A stretch of DNA of 64,000 nt from Chelydra serpentina (GCA_037349315.1 JBAIAC010000600.1:1-64000); one strand, 5' to 3'; counted from the first letter of the stretch, positions 18,979 to 32,399 are shown. Notes: a model not told the origin generated them from the sequence alone. Numbers and translations are program-made.

Positions 18979-19370
18979 CTTTATTTTGATAGCCTCTCGA
19001 ATCTCCCTTAGCATTTCATCCTCACTATCACTGTCTTTGACAGGTGGTCGATAATAGATTGCTATTGTTATATTCTTATTAGAGCATGGAATTACTATCC
19101 ATAGAGATTCTATGGAATATGCGGTTTCATTTAAGATTTTTACTTCATTTGAGTCTACATTTCCATTAACATACAGTGCCACTCCCGCCCCCCCGCTCTG
19201 TCCTTCCGATATATTTTGTACCCTGGAATGATTGTGTCCCATTGATTGTCCTCACTCCACCAGGTTTATGTGATGCTTATTATATCAATATCCTCTTTTA
19301 ACACAAGGCACTCACCCATCTTATTATTTAGACTTCTAGCATTTGTGTACAAGCACTTTAAAAACTTATC
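18979..19370 (-). pseudogene. LINE ORF2 endonuclease fragment
   Basis: Recognisable blocks on the minus strand: TNARSL near 19345, ITxTWW near 19270 (the Glu codon before TWW is now a stop), GVALYVNG near 19180 and IYYRPPV near 19050. A frameshift lies near 19240 between the TWW and GVALYV blocks. The coding trace continues past the PLE insertion to about 18510 with NPQGE/TRGEA-like text. Not functional. Confidence 0.75.
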
Positions 19371-19572
19371 ACTGTTTATTTGTCTGCCCTTTTCTGATGT
19401 GTCAGATTCTTTTGTGGGTGAATGCTTCTCGTCTGATCTGGCCCCTACTTTATCTTCTTCCAGCCTCTCCTCCTGACAAAAACGAGAAAATCTCTATCAC
19501 TAGACTCTCCTCTAAGAGAAGTCTCTCTCCGATCCACGTGTTCCTCTGCAGCCATCGGCTTTCCCCCATCTC

Positions 19573-20496
19573 TTAGTTTAAAAACTGCTCTGCAACCTTT
19601 TTAATGGTAAGTGCCAGCAGTCTGGTTCCACTTTGGTTTAGGTGGAGCCCATCCTTCCTGTATAGGCTCCTCCTATCCCAAAAGTTTCCCCAGTTCCTAA
19701 TAAATTTAAACCCCTCCTCTCTACACCATCGTCTCATCCACACATTGAGACTCTGAGGCTCTGCCTGCCTACCTGGCCCTGCGCGTGGAACTGGACGCAT
19801 TTCTGAGAATGCCACCATAGAGGTCTTGGATTTCAGTCTCTTTCCTAGCAGCCTAAATTTGGCCTCCAGGACATCTCTCCTACCCTTCCCTATGTCATTG
19901 GTACCTACATGTACCACGACCACTGGCTCCTCCCCAGCACTACATACAACTCTCTCTAGATGCCTCGAGAGATCTGCAACCTTCGCACCAGGCAGGCAAG
20001 TCACCATACGGTTCTCCCGGTCAACACAAACCCAGCTATCCTTGTTTCTAATGATCAAATCTCCCATTACTAACAGCTGCCTTTTCTTAATGACTGGAAT
20101 TCCCTCCCCCGGTGAGGTAACCTTGATGCAAGAGGTTACCCCAACACCATCTGGAAGGAGGGTCTCAACTATGGGAAGGTTTCCCTCTGCTCCCGTTGAC
20201 TGCTCTCCTTCCCTGGGCCTTTCATCCTCCTCAACAGCTCAGGAGCTGTCTGTCCGGAGGTGGGACAAATCTACAGTGTCCCGGAAAGCCTCATCACCAT
20301 ACCTCTCTGCTTCCCTTAGCTCCTCCAGTTCTGCTACCCTGGCCTCCAAAGCCTGCACGCGGTCTCTGAGGGCCAGGAGCTCCTTGCACCGAATGCACAC
20401 ATACGCCACCCACCCACAGGGCAGGTAATCATACATGCTACATTGAGTGCAATAAACAGGATAGCCCCCACTCTGCTGCTGGGCTTCTGCCTGCAT
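19573..20496 (-). pseudogene. LINE ORF1: Cys-rich finger, coiled coil, SGNH esterase
   Basis: The N-terminal part (20496-20239) has paired cysteines (YCTQC ... CIRC) followed by a heptad-rich coiled coil (LLALRDRVQALEARVAELEEL). A stop (TGA, 20239-20241) interrupts the frame. The C-terminal part, in the same frame to 19573, is an SGNH-hydrolase domain with VVVVHVGTNDIGKG (Asn block) and DGLHLNQSGT (Asp/His). CR1-type ORF1 proteins have this architecture. The full ORF1 and start region are present here, unlike in the CR1 at 3052-6270. Confidence 0.85.
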
Positions 20497-20520
20497 TCTC
20501 TCCTACAGCTACCTAGGTTA

Positions 20521-22010
<1,490 letters not shown>

Positions 22011-22204
22011 TCACAGCCCCGCTATTCGTGGGGGAGAGGAGTCAATCAAAGGGAGTCTCTGTGGGGATTGCAGCCAACAGAGTCCCACCCCCACCCCGCT
22101 CAGAGCATCCAGGTAACACCAGCGTGAGGGGACGAAGAGAGAGCTGCTCCTCTCTCCCAGCACATCCATCACACGCCTACTAGCCACAGACTGATACAGG
22201 AGAT

Positions 22205-24000
22205 GGAGCACCTAGCAAGGTCCAAGGCGAGCTCTCTGGTAGGAAGCCCAACACCCTCCTCATTGTGAGGAGCTGGATATGAAGGGAGGAGCAGCTCCCC
22301 TAAACCTGACTGGTGAGTGCCCAATTCATATCTCACAGCAGCCGCTGGTTAGTCAGATCAGGTTTCAGCACTAAGAGTCTGGACAGTTTTCCTAGCCCCA
22401 TGTAGCTGGGTTATTTTTTCTTCAACAAATGAGGGCATTTCCACCGCCAAACGTCATGGGTCTGTTTCTAGAATCTAGGCCACTTATTAAATAACTCCCA
22501 GAAGGTTTGCTACACCCTGTTCTCCTCCCTTCCTCCACCCTGTGCATTTCCTGCCCGGTCCAACCTCCAAACCAGACTGTGCAAACCTTCCCATCTCCGG
22601 TGTATTTGCTGTCCCTCTTCCTCCCGCAGGAACCCACCAGCAACCCCCTGATAATCCCTACCTGAACTGGCTCCTCTGCAGCCATGTCTCTACCCTGTCC
22701 CATGGGAGGACGGGATGAACTGGAACAAAACACGGACATTATTCTGCAGCCTGGCAGGGTGAGAAGGGCAGTTGTGGAGGTTTCAGAACAGGCTTTAATT
22801 AATTTCACAGCACGATTGCCCCAGGCTTTTTCCCTGAGGACAGACACCCTAGAGTCTGCCATGCTGAGAAAATGCTCGATCTCTTTATTACAGTGGAGAC
22901 CTGGCCACTCCTGCCAGGCTAAACCCACAGAGACATTTTTAACCTCTTTTCTCCCTCCCCCCATTCTGTAACAAAGCATCTGAACACAATGCTAGAAAAA
23001 AGCAGAGCCAAAGTATTTACTGTGGGGGATTCCCTTGGACACTGACCCCACGGCAGCCACACCCCAGTAGGAGGGATATGGAGTCAGGATCTGGGTTTTC
23101 CTCTGTTTGATCCTCATCTTTTCCACAGGAAAATGATTTTACCCAGGGTGCAGTAATACATCTGTCTGGGCAGATTAGAGATCTGGAAATCTCTCTCAAA
23201 ACTCTTCTCTCCCATGGCTCCTTTCAGTCTCTCTTTCTCCTTTTCCCTGTCCCCACTCCCTGCCCGTCTGGTAGGAAAGTCCCATTGCTGGGTTGTTTGC
23301 TCCCCCAAGGCTGGATTTGCTCCTGCAATTGCTAATGGGACGAGAAATGAGGGGGGAGGGTCTGTTTGAGTAGAGTCATTTTAAGGCCAGACCCCAGCAT
23401 TTTCCCCTCATTTCTTCCAGTTACCTGGAATCTCTGGCTCAGAATTTAGTATTAACAGGGCTCAGGGCTGCCCGAGGGGGCTGGTGCCAGCTGGAGAAAG
23501 TCATCACCTGGGCCGGGCAGAGAAGAAGGTTTAATTAAGGTCACTTCCCAGCACAGACCCCGCTGGGGGAGCAGCAGCTGCTAAGCCTGGTCTCCCAGAT
23601 CACGATGGAGGCTGCAGCGTCTGACCCAGGAAGCTGAACCCCAATATCCTGAGCAGAGAGGGACAGGGCGTTGGAGCAGCCTTCCCCCCTTGAGCTCTCT
23701 GGGGGGAGCAGCTAATGAGAGCCCCTCCTCACAGGGGGAATTGCTGATCTCATTTGCCCCACTGTCCATCTGGAGTCACTCCTCGTCTGACCAGGCAGTG
23801 ACTCTGGATTAACAGTGGTGTCTGTGACACCAGGTTTCAGGAAGAACGAGTCCAGAGCGCTGTGGGAGAGACCGTTGTGGGGCAGAGCGAACCCCCTTCC
23901 CCCCTCCCGCACCCCCAGATTTAGGACAAGGACTCGGGGGATGAATTTTCCCAATGGAACCGGATGTTTCCGCAGTTTTCCAGAGGGGAGAAAAGCAGAA
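22205..24000 (-). repeat. KRAB leader unit, arm 1 of inverted pair
   Basis: Inverted counterpart of about 32400-34800. Shared landmarks: AGCGCTGTGG/ATTCTTTC text near 23850, AATGAGATCAGC near 23745, the KRAB start exon near 22670, and TATGAAGGGAGG near 22277. This arm lacks the SINE and the LTR of arm 2. It retains GTGCC (22317-22321) once, the empty site for that LTR. Confidence 0.88.
22662..22685 (-). CDS. KRAB gene start exon (coding part)
   Basis: The minus strand reads ATGGCTGCAGAGGAGCCAGTTCAG then GTAGGG, a start codon followed by eight codons (MAAEEPVQ) and a splice donor. The phase is 0, matching the KRAB-A exon to the left, whose first codon is GGG (Gly). The 5' UTR part of the exon extends to the right (toward about 22770); its acceptor or transcription start is not defined. 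A near-identical exon (MAAEEPAQ) lies inverted at 33694-33717. Confidence 0.7.
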
Positions 24001-24017
24001 AAGGGGATGTCACATTC

Positions 24018-27000
24018 CCAGCCCCCAGCCAGGGGCCCCCGACCCCCCTCAGAGCCCAGACCCCCAGCCAGGGGCACCAGACCCCCAGCCAGGGGCCCCC
24101 AGTCAGGGGCACCCGACCCTCCTCAGAGCCCAGACCCCCAGCCAGGGGCCCCAGACCCACCCAGAGCCCAGACCCCGAGCCAGGGGCCCCAGACCCCCGG
24201 CCATGGGCCCCAGACCCCCCCCAGAGCCCAGACCCCCAGCCAGGGGCCCCAGACGCCCTCAGAGCCCAGACCCTCAGCCAGGGGCCCCAGACCCCCCCCA
24301 GAGCCCAGACCCTGAGCCAGGGGCCCCAGAGCTCCACAGAGCCCAGACCCCCAGCCAGGGGCCCCAGACCCACCCCAGAGCCCAACCCGGGGCCCCAGAC
24401 CCCACCCAGAGCCCCCAGACCCGCCCAGAGCACAGACCCCCAGCCAGGGGCCCCAGACTCCCAGCCAGAGCCCAGACAGGGGCCCCAGACTCCCCCCAGA
24501 GCCCAGCCCCCAGCCAGGGGCCCCAGACCCCCGACCCCCAGCCAGGGGCCCCAGACCCCCCCTGAGCCCAGACCCCAGCCTGGGGCCCCAGACCCCCCCA
24601 GAGCCCAGCAGGGGCCCCAGACCCCCCCCTGAGCCCAGCCCCTCCCGAGCCCAGCAGGGGCACCAGACCCCCCCCGAGCCCAGCCCCCAGGCAGGGGCCC
24701 CAGACCCCCCCCCCGAGAGCCCAGCCCCCAGCCAGGGACCCTAGACCCCCCCAAGAGCCCAGCCCCCAGCCAAGGGCCCCAGACCCCCCCCAGAGCCCAG
24801 CCCCCAGCCAAGGGCCCCAGACCACCCCCAGAGCCCAGACCCCCAGACCCCCCCCCCAGAGCCCAATCAGGGGCCCCAGACCTCCCCAGAGCCCAGACCC
24901 CCAGCCAGGGGCCCCAGACCCCCCGAGAGCCCAGCCCCCCAGCCAGGAGCGCCAGACGCCCCCCAGAGCCCAGCCCCCAGCCAGGGGCCCCAGCCCCCCC
25001 CAGAGCCCAGCCCCTAGCCAGGGGCCCCAGATCCCCCCAGAGCCCAGCCCCCCAGCCAGGAGCCCCAGACCCCCCCAGAGCCCAGCCCCCCAGCCAGGGG
25101 CCCCAGCCCCCCCCAGAGTCCAGCCCCCCAGCCAGGAGCCCCAGACGCCCCCCAGAGCCCAGCCCCCCAGCCAGGGGCCCCAAACCACCCCAAGAGCCCA
25201 GCCCCCAGCCAGGGGCCCCAGACCTCCCCAGAGCCCAGACCCCCAGCCAGGAGCCCCAGACCCCCAGCCAGGAGCCCCAGACCCAGAGGCCAACCCCCAG
25301 CCAGGGGCCCCAGACCCCCCCCCCCCCCAGAGCCCAGACAGGGGCCCCAGACCTCCCCAGAGCCCAGCCCCCCAGCCAGGAGCCCCAGCCCCCCAGCCAG
25401 GAGCCCCAGACGCCCCCCAGAGCCCAGCCCCCAGCCAGGGGCCCCAGACCCCCCCCAGAGCCCAGCCCCCAGCCAGGGGCCCCAGACCCCCAGCCAGGGG
25501 CCCCAGACGCCCCCAGAGCCCAGCCCCCCAGCCAGGAGCCCCAGACGCCCCCCAGAGCCCAGACCCTGAGCCAGGGGCCCCAGAGCTCCACAGAGCCCAG
25601 ACCCCCAGCCAGGGGCCCCAGACCAACCCCAGAGCCCAGCCCGGGGCCCCAGACCCCACCCAGAGCCCCCAGACCCGCCCAGAGCCCAGCTCCCAGCCAG
25701 GGGCCCCAGACTCCCAGCCAGAGCCCAGCCAGGGGCCCAGCCAGGGGCCCCAGACCCCCCCCAGAGCCCAGTCCCCAGCCAGGGGCCCCAGACCCCCAGC
25801 CAGGGGCCCCAGACCCCCAGCCAGGGGCCCCAGACGCCCCCAGAGCCCAGGCCCCCAGCCAGGAGCCCCAGACGCCCCCCAGAGCCCAGACCCTGAGCCA
25901 GGGGCCCCAGAGCTCCACAGAGCCCAGACCCCCAGCCAGGGGCCCCAGACCAACCCCAGAGCCCAGCCCGGGGCCCCAGACCCCACCCAGAGCCCCCAGA
26001 CCCGCCCAGAGCCCAGCTCCCAGCCAGGGGCCCCAGACTCCCAGCCAGAGCCCAGACAGGGGCCCCAGACCCCCCCAGAGCCCAGCCCCCAGCCAGGGGC
26101 CCCAGACCCCCGACCCCCAGCCAGGGGCCCCAGACCCCCCCTGAGCCCAGACCCCAGCCTGGGGCCCCAGACCCCCCAAAGCCCAGCAGGGGCCCCAGAC
26201 CCCCCCCTGAGCCCAGCCTCTCCCGAGCCCAGCAGGGGCACCAGACCCCCCCCGAGCCCAGCCCCCAGGCAGGGGCCCCAGACCCCCCCCGAGAGCCCAG
26301 CCCCTAGCCAGGGGCCCCAGCCCCCCCCCCAGAGCCCAGCCCCCAGCCAGGGACCCTAGACCCCCCCAAGAGCCCAGCCCCCAGCCAAGGGCCCCAGACC
26401 CCCCCCAGAGCCCAGACCCCCCCCCCAGAGCCCAGTCAGGGGCCCCAGACCTCCCCAGAGCCCAGACCCCCAGCCTGGGGCCCCAGACCCCCCAAAGCCC
26501 AGCAGGGGCCCCAGACCCCCCCCTGAGCCCAGCCTCTCCCGAGCCCAGCAGGGGCACCAGACCCCCCCCCGAGCCCAGCCCCCAGGCAGGGGCCCCAGAC
26601 CCCCCCCGAGAGCCCAGCCCCTAGCCAGGGGCCCCAGCCCCCCCCCAGAGCCCAGCCCCCAGCCAGGGACCCTAGACCCCCCCAAGAGCCCAGCCCCCAG
26701 CCAAGGGCCCCAGCCCCCCCCCAGAGCCCAGCCCCCCCCCAGAGCCCAGCCCCTAGCCAGGGGCCCCAGACCCCCCCAGAGCCCAGCCCCCCAGCCAGGA
26801 GCCCCAGACCCCCCCAGAGCCCAGCCCCCCAGCCAGGGGCCCCAGCCCCCCCCAGAGCCCAGCCCCCCAGCCAGGAGCCCCAGACGCCCCCCAGAGCCCA
26901 GCCCCCCAGCCAGGGGCCCCAGACCCCCCCCAGAGCCCAGCCCTCAGCCAGGGGCCCCAGACCTCCCCAGAGCCCAGACCACCAGCCAGGGGCCCCAGAC

Positions 27001-29612
27001 CCCCAGCCAGGGGCCCCAGACCCCCAGCCAGGGGCCCCAGACGCCCCCCAGAGCCCAGCCCCCATCCAGGGGCCCCAGACCCCCCCCCCCAGAGCCCAGA
27101 CAGGGGCCCCAGACCTCCCCAGAGCCCAGCCCCCCAGCCAGGAGCCCCAGCCCCCAGCCAGGAGCCCCAGACGCCCCCCAGAGCCCAGCCCCCAGCGAGG
27201 GGCCCCAGACCCCCCCCAGAGCCCAGCCCCCAGCCAGGGGCCCCAGACCCCCAGCCAGGGGCCCCAGACGCCCCCAGAGCCCAGCCCCCCAGCCAGGAGC
27301 CCCAGACGCCCCCCAGAGCCCAGCCCCCCAGCCAGGGGCCCCAGCCCCCCAGCCAGGGGCCCCAGCCCCCCAGCCAGGGGCCCCAGATGCCCCCCAGAGC
27401 CCAGCCCCCAGCCAGGGGCCCCAGACCTCCCCAGAGCCCAGAGTCCCAGCCAGGAGCCCCAGACCCCCAGCCAGGAGCCCCAGACGCCCCCCAGAGCACC
27501 GCCCCCAGCCAGGGGCCCCAGACCCGCCCAGAGCCCAGACCCCCAGACAGGGCCCCCAGACCCCCCCCCCAGAGCCCAGACAGGGGCCCCAGACCTCGCC
27601 AGAGCCCAGCCCCCCAGCCAGGCGCCCTAGCCCCCCAGCCAGGAGCCCCAGACGCCCCCCAGAGCCCAGCCCCCAGCCAGGGGCCCCAGACCCCCCCCAG
27701 AGCCCAGCCCCCAGCCAGGGGCCCCAGACCCGCCCAGAGCCCAGCCCCCAGGCAGGGGCCCCAGACCCCCCCCCCCGAGAGCCCAGCCCCTAGCCAGGGG
27801 CCCCAGCCCCCCCCCCCAGAGCCCAGCCCCCAGCCAGGGACCCTAGACCCCCCCAAGAGCCCAGCCCCCAGCCAAGGGCCCCAGACCCCCCCCAGAGCCC
27901 AGACCCCCAGACCCCCCCCCCAGAGCCCAGTCAGGGGCCCCAGACCTCCCCAGAGCCCAGACCCCCAGCCTGGGGCCCCAGACCCCCCAAAGCCCAGCAG
28001 GGGCCCCAGACCCCCCCCTGAGCCCAGCCTCTCCCGAGCCCAGCAGAGGCACCAGACCCCCCCCGAGCCCAGCCCCCAGGCAGGGGCCCCAGACCCCCCC
28101 CGAGAGCCCAGCCCCTAGCCAGGGGCCCCAGCCCCCCCCCCAGAGCCCAGCCCCCAGCCAGGGACCCTAGACCCCCCCAAGAGCCCAGCCCCCAGCCAAG
28201 GGCCCCAGACCCCCCCCAGAGCCCAGACCCCCCCCCCAGAGCCCAGTCAGGGGCCCCAGACGCCCCCCAGAGCCCAGCCCCCAGCCAGGGGCCCCAGCCC
28301 CCCCCCAGAGCCCAGCCCCTAGCCAGGGACCCCAGACCCCCCCAGAGCCCAGCCCCCCAGCCAGGAGCCCCAGACCCCCCCCGAGCCCAGCCCACAGCCA
28401 GGGGCCCCAGCCCCCCAGCCAGGGGCCCCAGCCCCCCCCAGAGCCCAGCCCCCCAGCCAGGAGCCCCAGACGCCCCCCAGAGCCCAGCCCCCCAGCCAGG
28501 GGCCCCAGACCCCCCCCAGAGCCCAGCCCTCAGCCAGGGGCCCCAGACCTCCCCAGAGCCCAGACCCCCAGCCAGGGGCCCCAGACCCCCAGCCAGGGGC
28601 CCCAGACCCCCAGGCAGGAGCCCCAGACGCCCCCCAGAGCCCAGCCCCCAGCCAGGGGCCCCAGACCCCCCCCCCCAGAGCCCAGCCAGGGGCCCCAGAC
28701 CTCCCCAGAGCCCAGCCCCCCAGCCAGGAGCCCCAGCCCCCCAGCCAGGAGCCCCAGACGCCCCCCAGAGCCCAGCCCCCAGCCAGGGGCCCCAGACCCC
28801 CCCCAGAGCCCAGCCCCCAGCCAGGGGCCCCAGACCCCCAGCCAGGGGCCCCAGACGCCCCCAGAGCCCAGCCCCCCAGCCAGGAGCCCCAGACGCCCCC
28901 CAGAGCCCAGCCCCCAGCCAGGGGCCCCAGCCCCCCAGCCAGGGGCCCCAGCCGCCCCCCAGAGCCCAGCCCCCCAGCCAGGGGCCCCAGACGCCCCCCA
29001 GAGCCCAGCCCCCCAGCCAGGGGCCCCAGACGCCCCCCAGAGCCCAGCCCCCCAGCCAGGGGCCCCAGACGCCCCCCAGAGCCCAGCCCCCCAGCCAGGG
29101 GCCCCAGCCCCCCAGCCAGGGGCCCCAGACCTCCCCAGAGCCCAGAGCCCCAGCCAGGAGCCCCAGACCCCCAGCCAGGAGCCCCAGACCCCCAGCCAGG
29201 AGCCCCAGACGCCCCCCAGAGCACCGCCCCCAGCCAGGGGCCCCAGACCCGCCCAGAGCCCAGACCCCCAGACAGGGCCCCCAGACCCCCCCCCCCCAGA
29301 GCCCAGACAGGGGCCCCAGACCTCGCCAGAGCCCAGCCCCCCAGCCAGGCGCCCCAGCCCCCCAGCCAGGAGCCCCAGACGCCCCCCAGAGCCCAGCCCC
29401 CAGCCAGGGGCCCCAGACCCCCCGCCCAGAGCCCAGCCCCCAGCCAGGGGCCCCAGACCCCCAGCCAGGGGCCCCAGACCCCCCCAGAGCCTAGCCCCCA
29501 GCCAGGGGCCCCAGACCCCCAGCCAGGGGCCCCAGACCCCCCCAGAGCCTAGCCCCCAGCCAGGGGCCCCAGACCCCCAGCCAGTGACCCCAGAGCCCCC
29601 CAGAGCCCAGCC
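24018..29612. repeat. C-rich minisatellite array, ~37-bp unit with 21-bp subunit
   Basis: About 5.6 kb built from AGAGCCCAGCCCCCAGCCAGG plus GGCCCCAGACCCCCC, roughly 37 bp, with frequent shorter 21-bp units (CCCAGCCAGGGGCCCCAGACC). Every unit contains the palindrome GGGGCCCC. Variant blocks recur as higher-order copies: one with CCTGAGCCAGG-AGCTCCACAG starts near 24308, 25561 and 25888; another with CCCCGACCCCCAGCC-CAAAGCCCAGC near 24535, 26105 and 27960. The plus strand is C-rich and the minus strand G-rich. Long open frames on both strands (up to 878 codons) result only from stop-poor repeats. Confidence 0.95.
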
Positions 29613-29639
29613 TCCACAGTGAGAGCCGCCCATGGGGGG

Positions 29640-30130
29640 AGGGGGAGACAATTGGGCGCGGTGGGGGAGGGGCAGAGACCTGCTCAGGGTTGGGGGGGGA
29701 GGGGGGCACTCTGGGTGCGGCTCGTGGCTCTCTGGGGAGAAAGGGGGCGGCGGGGCCCCAGGGCCGGGGGCAGCGGTAAATCCGAGGGGGTCTCAGCCCC
29801 CCCCTCCGTTCTCTCCCCCCCTCGGGGGTCACCTCCTCTCCCCCCCCGATCTGCGCATGCCCAGCGGCGGGAGACACAAACCGCTCCAACGGCCGCGCAC
29901 GAGCCAGGCAGAGCCGCAGCGCCCCGCGCGCGTTCGGAGCCCGGCTCGTCCGCCCCCTGCCCGACGTCACTTCCGGTCCCGGGAGAGTCAGGAACTACAT
30001 CTCCCAGCCTGCCCCGGGACCGCTTCTGCGCTCTCCCGCCCAGGCAAGGGAGGGTTTCAGCAGCTCGCCCCACCCCCCCGCCAACGTCACTTCCGCTCTA
30101 TTGTGAGCCGGGAGGTCGGGCGGGCCCGAC
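29640..30130. promoter_or_regulatory. CpG-island promoter-like segment with paired CRE/ETS sites
   Basis: Dense in CpG and free of TATA. Motifs seen: NRF1-like CTGCGCATGC (29851-29860); GACGTCAC overlapping ACTTCCGG (29963-29976); ZNF143/SBS-like ACTACATCTCCCAGCCTGC (29994-30012); and a second AACGTCAC overlapping ACTTCCGC (30083-30096). Such combinations mark broad, often bidirectional housekeeping promoters. No first exon could be assigned on either side. The segment lies between the minisatellite and an AT-rich repeat, inside the inverted KRAB arms, so it may drive a KRAB-ZNF or an unseen transcript. Confidence 0.65.
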
Positions 30131-30484
30131 ATTAACCCTTGTCCGGGGGGGGGGAGTCTCTGCCCGGGCGGGGACGGGGGGAGCACGTGCCCCCCATGGG
30201 CACTGCCCGGACCCCGGTGTCCCCAGCCCACCTGCTGCCCCCAAACTGCCCCACCAGCCCATCCCCCACTGCTGCCCCCTCCCCTGGGCCAGGGTCCCTC
30301 CCGCCCCCCCCCTCTGAGAGCAGCTCCCCAAAGGGCTCCCCGCTGCCCTGTGACTGGGGGGGGGCGGCACTTTGTGTTCATGTGTTGGACAGTCCCGTAA
30401 AATCCAGTCACAGCCCCCCCCTTTCCTCTAGTTATTTAATAGCAACAGAAAATACCCCCCCCCCTCTTGGTGTTTCTCTCAGGT
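30131..30484. other. GC-rich flank of the CpG island
   Basis: G and C homopolymer runs; open frames follow composition. No gene recognised. Confidence 0.4.
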
Positions 30485-30920
30485 GATCAAATATATAATT
30501 TGTGACACATTCTCTGCAAAGATTGATACAAAATACCCTAAACATTTGCCCCACTTACTCTCTACTTGTCTATTTCTAAGTGATTATGCCCTGAGATTTT
30601 CCCCTGTCACTCTCATTATAAAATACTAAAACAATCAGATTTACATCTTTTTCTCAGATTCTTAAATATAAATATGGATATAAAATGTTGCCCATTTCCT
30701 CTCTCTTCATTTATCAAATATTGATGTGAAACACTCAGATTTTACCTCATATCAACCACTGATATAAAATCCCTCTGATTTTCCACTTTCCTGTCTATAA
30801 TTTGCAAAAATGGATCCAAAATCCCTCAGATTTCCACCCTTTCTCTTTCATTTCTGAACATTGATCTCAAATCTCAGGATTTCTCTCTTTCAACCTCATT
30901 ATCAAATAATTACAAATCCT
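30485..30920 (+). repeat. Degenerate ~50-bp AT-rich tandem repeat
   Basis: Successive units share a GAT-NNN-AAAAT-CCCTCAGATTTTCC pattern followed by CTTTCTCT and ATTT, for example near 30768, 30810, 30862 and 30734. Units of 38-52 bp, heavily diverged, about eight copies. The sharp change from the C-rich array to this AT-rich array is striking. Confidence 0.7.
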
Positions 30921-31480
30921 TTTGTGTTTGGGGCTGTTCCCCATGTTTCTAAATCCCAGCAAATTCTCCTTCCTTGGAGGAAACCTGTTGCTCTGAGTCG
31001 TTCTCCATCTTGGATGTTGCAGGGGGTTAAATTTTGCAGTGATCATCTTTCTCGTCTCTCTCCTTTCAGAATCATTTCTTCCCCCCCTTTCTCTCTGTTA
31101 AACTGTTTGCCAATGAAAGAGACCAGCCACCTATTTAATACACATCAAACCCAGAGGCCACCCCCTGTTTGGGGATAAATGGCCCACACCTGGTAACAGG
31201 AGAGTTGGCTGGACCTTTTTCTTTTCTCCGTCTGGCACAGGATGAGGAGGTCACTCTGAGGGCAGCGTGGGTCCAGAAGTATCGCAAACCCCACGACAAA
31301 TGGCCTCCATGAGGGGTTGCTTCCCGCAGTGCTAAGATGCAGCCACCTCTGGGGTGGATCCATGGTGGCCGTTATTTGCTAGTGACAGGCCATGGACATT
31401 TCTTACCTGTTTTGGGCCTCCAGGCCTTCCAGTCTCCTGTTTAAAGAAGCGTCCCCCAGGGCTCCCTCTGCCTGTGTGAC
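30921..31480. other. Stretch without recognised gene
   Basis: No domain, tRNA or repeat recognised. Short frames at 30861-31178 and 31145-31363 are not supported by any homology I can see. Confidence 0.35.
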
Positions 31481-31499
31481 TGGCCAGCAGGGGGCGGTG
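31481..31499 (+). promoter_or_regulatory. Predicted CTCF site
   Basis: TGGCCAGCAGGGGGCGGTG matches the vertebrate CTCF core (CCASYAG-GGGGCRSY) closely. It lies in the single-copy part between the two inverted KRAB arms, where an insulator would separate diverging units. This is a motif prediction only. Confidence 0.55.
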
Positions 31500-32399
31500 A
31501 TAACTGGTAACCCACTTATCACACACTGTGGGGTAACACTGTTGCTGGGGGCAAGGGGTGTCGCCTGTGTGGGGAGATTGCAGCTGGCGCTGAAGGGGCA
31601 TTGTGGTGGGGGGAGGTGTGTGGGTGACTGGGCAGGGGGCACCCTAGTCAGGTTGGTGGCTCTGGAGGTTTGGGGTTTCGGGGGATGGTTCTGATGTGCC
31701 CAGCCCTGAGGCGATGGGGCCTGGAGGTGGGTATCGCTGGGGCCTGGTGGCTGCAGAACAGCGGGGTGCACATCTCTTGGGGTGCCGGGACAGGGCGCTA
31801 GAGGGTGCCTGGTGCTGTTCCAAGGGCTCTGTTTGGGCTTCCCCCGCTGGCTCCTGCGATCGTTGCCATGCCCAGTGCACAGAGCTGGGGGGAGGGGGGT
31901 GGATCTCCTGCGCTAGGTCAGGGGATGCCGGGCAAGCAGCGTGAGGGGTCCCACTGTAAAGCATCAGGGGATCCCAGGCAAAGGGCAGGGCAGATCCTAC
32001 TGGAGGGCAGGCGGAGATCCTAGGAAGGCAGTGGGAGAATCCCAGGTAGGCAGTGAGGGACTGAGTTCCCAGGGGGCGGTCCGTTGGGGGGGTGTCCCTA
32101 GCTGCTGGGGGCTCTTCTTGCGGGGAACCCTTTGGGATTCCCAACCTGGCAGTGATGGTCTGGTGGGGATTCCTGGGCCGGTGGGGCTTTGAGGGGTATC
32201 TGGGGTTCCTGGCCAGGGATTCTGGGGGCCGAGTCCCAGGGATTATCTGGTGGGACCCTGGCTGGGGGCTATGGGGAGTGCTACTAACCATGGTCCTTCT
32301 CTCTGATCTACGTGTGCCAATGTCCTGGCTCCAAGCACTGCCCGGCATTCCCCGGCCACCTCCAGTCACTGTGATAACTTTCTATCTACTTACCAAACA
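31500..32399. other. Stretch without recognised gene
   Basis: GC-rich single-copy-looking sequence with loosely repeated 'ggcagtgrgggatcccagg'-type text (about 31970-32080). Open frames on both strands (up to 241 codons, minus strand) show low-complexity, Pro-rich translations and no domain. Confidence 0.4.

Larger units (their letters stand above)
18510..20520 (-). mobile_element. Second CR1/L3-like LINE, 3' truncated and broken
   Basis: Minus strand, from 20520 downward: ORF1 (20496 to 19573), a short spacer, then the endonuclease start of ORF2 (about 19370 to 18510), where it ends without any reverse transcriptase. The endonuclease is interrupted by a PLE-derived insertion at 18790-18965. 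Its protein sequence differs clearly from the CR1 at 3052-6270, so it is an older or separate lineage. Confidence 0.82.

Noticed and set aside
23921..26557. Open frame of 878 codons (and several of 200-650) in the minisatellite
   Set aside because: The translation is a Gly/Leu/Trp-rich repeat with no start context or domain, and other frames are open as well; C-rich repeats without stop codons explain it.
31644..32369. Minus-strand frame of 241 codons
   Set aside because: Pro/Ser-rich low-complexity translation from GC-rich DNA, no domain, no splice or promoter support.
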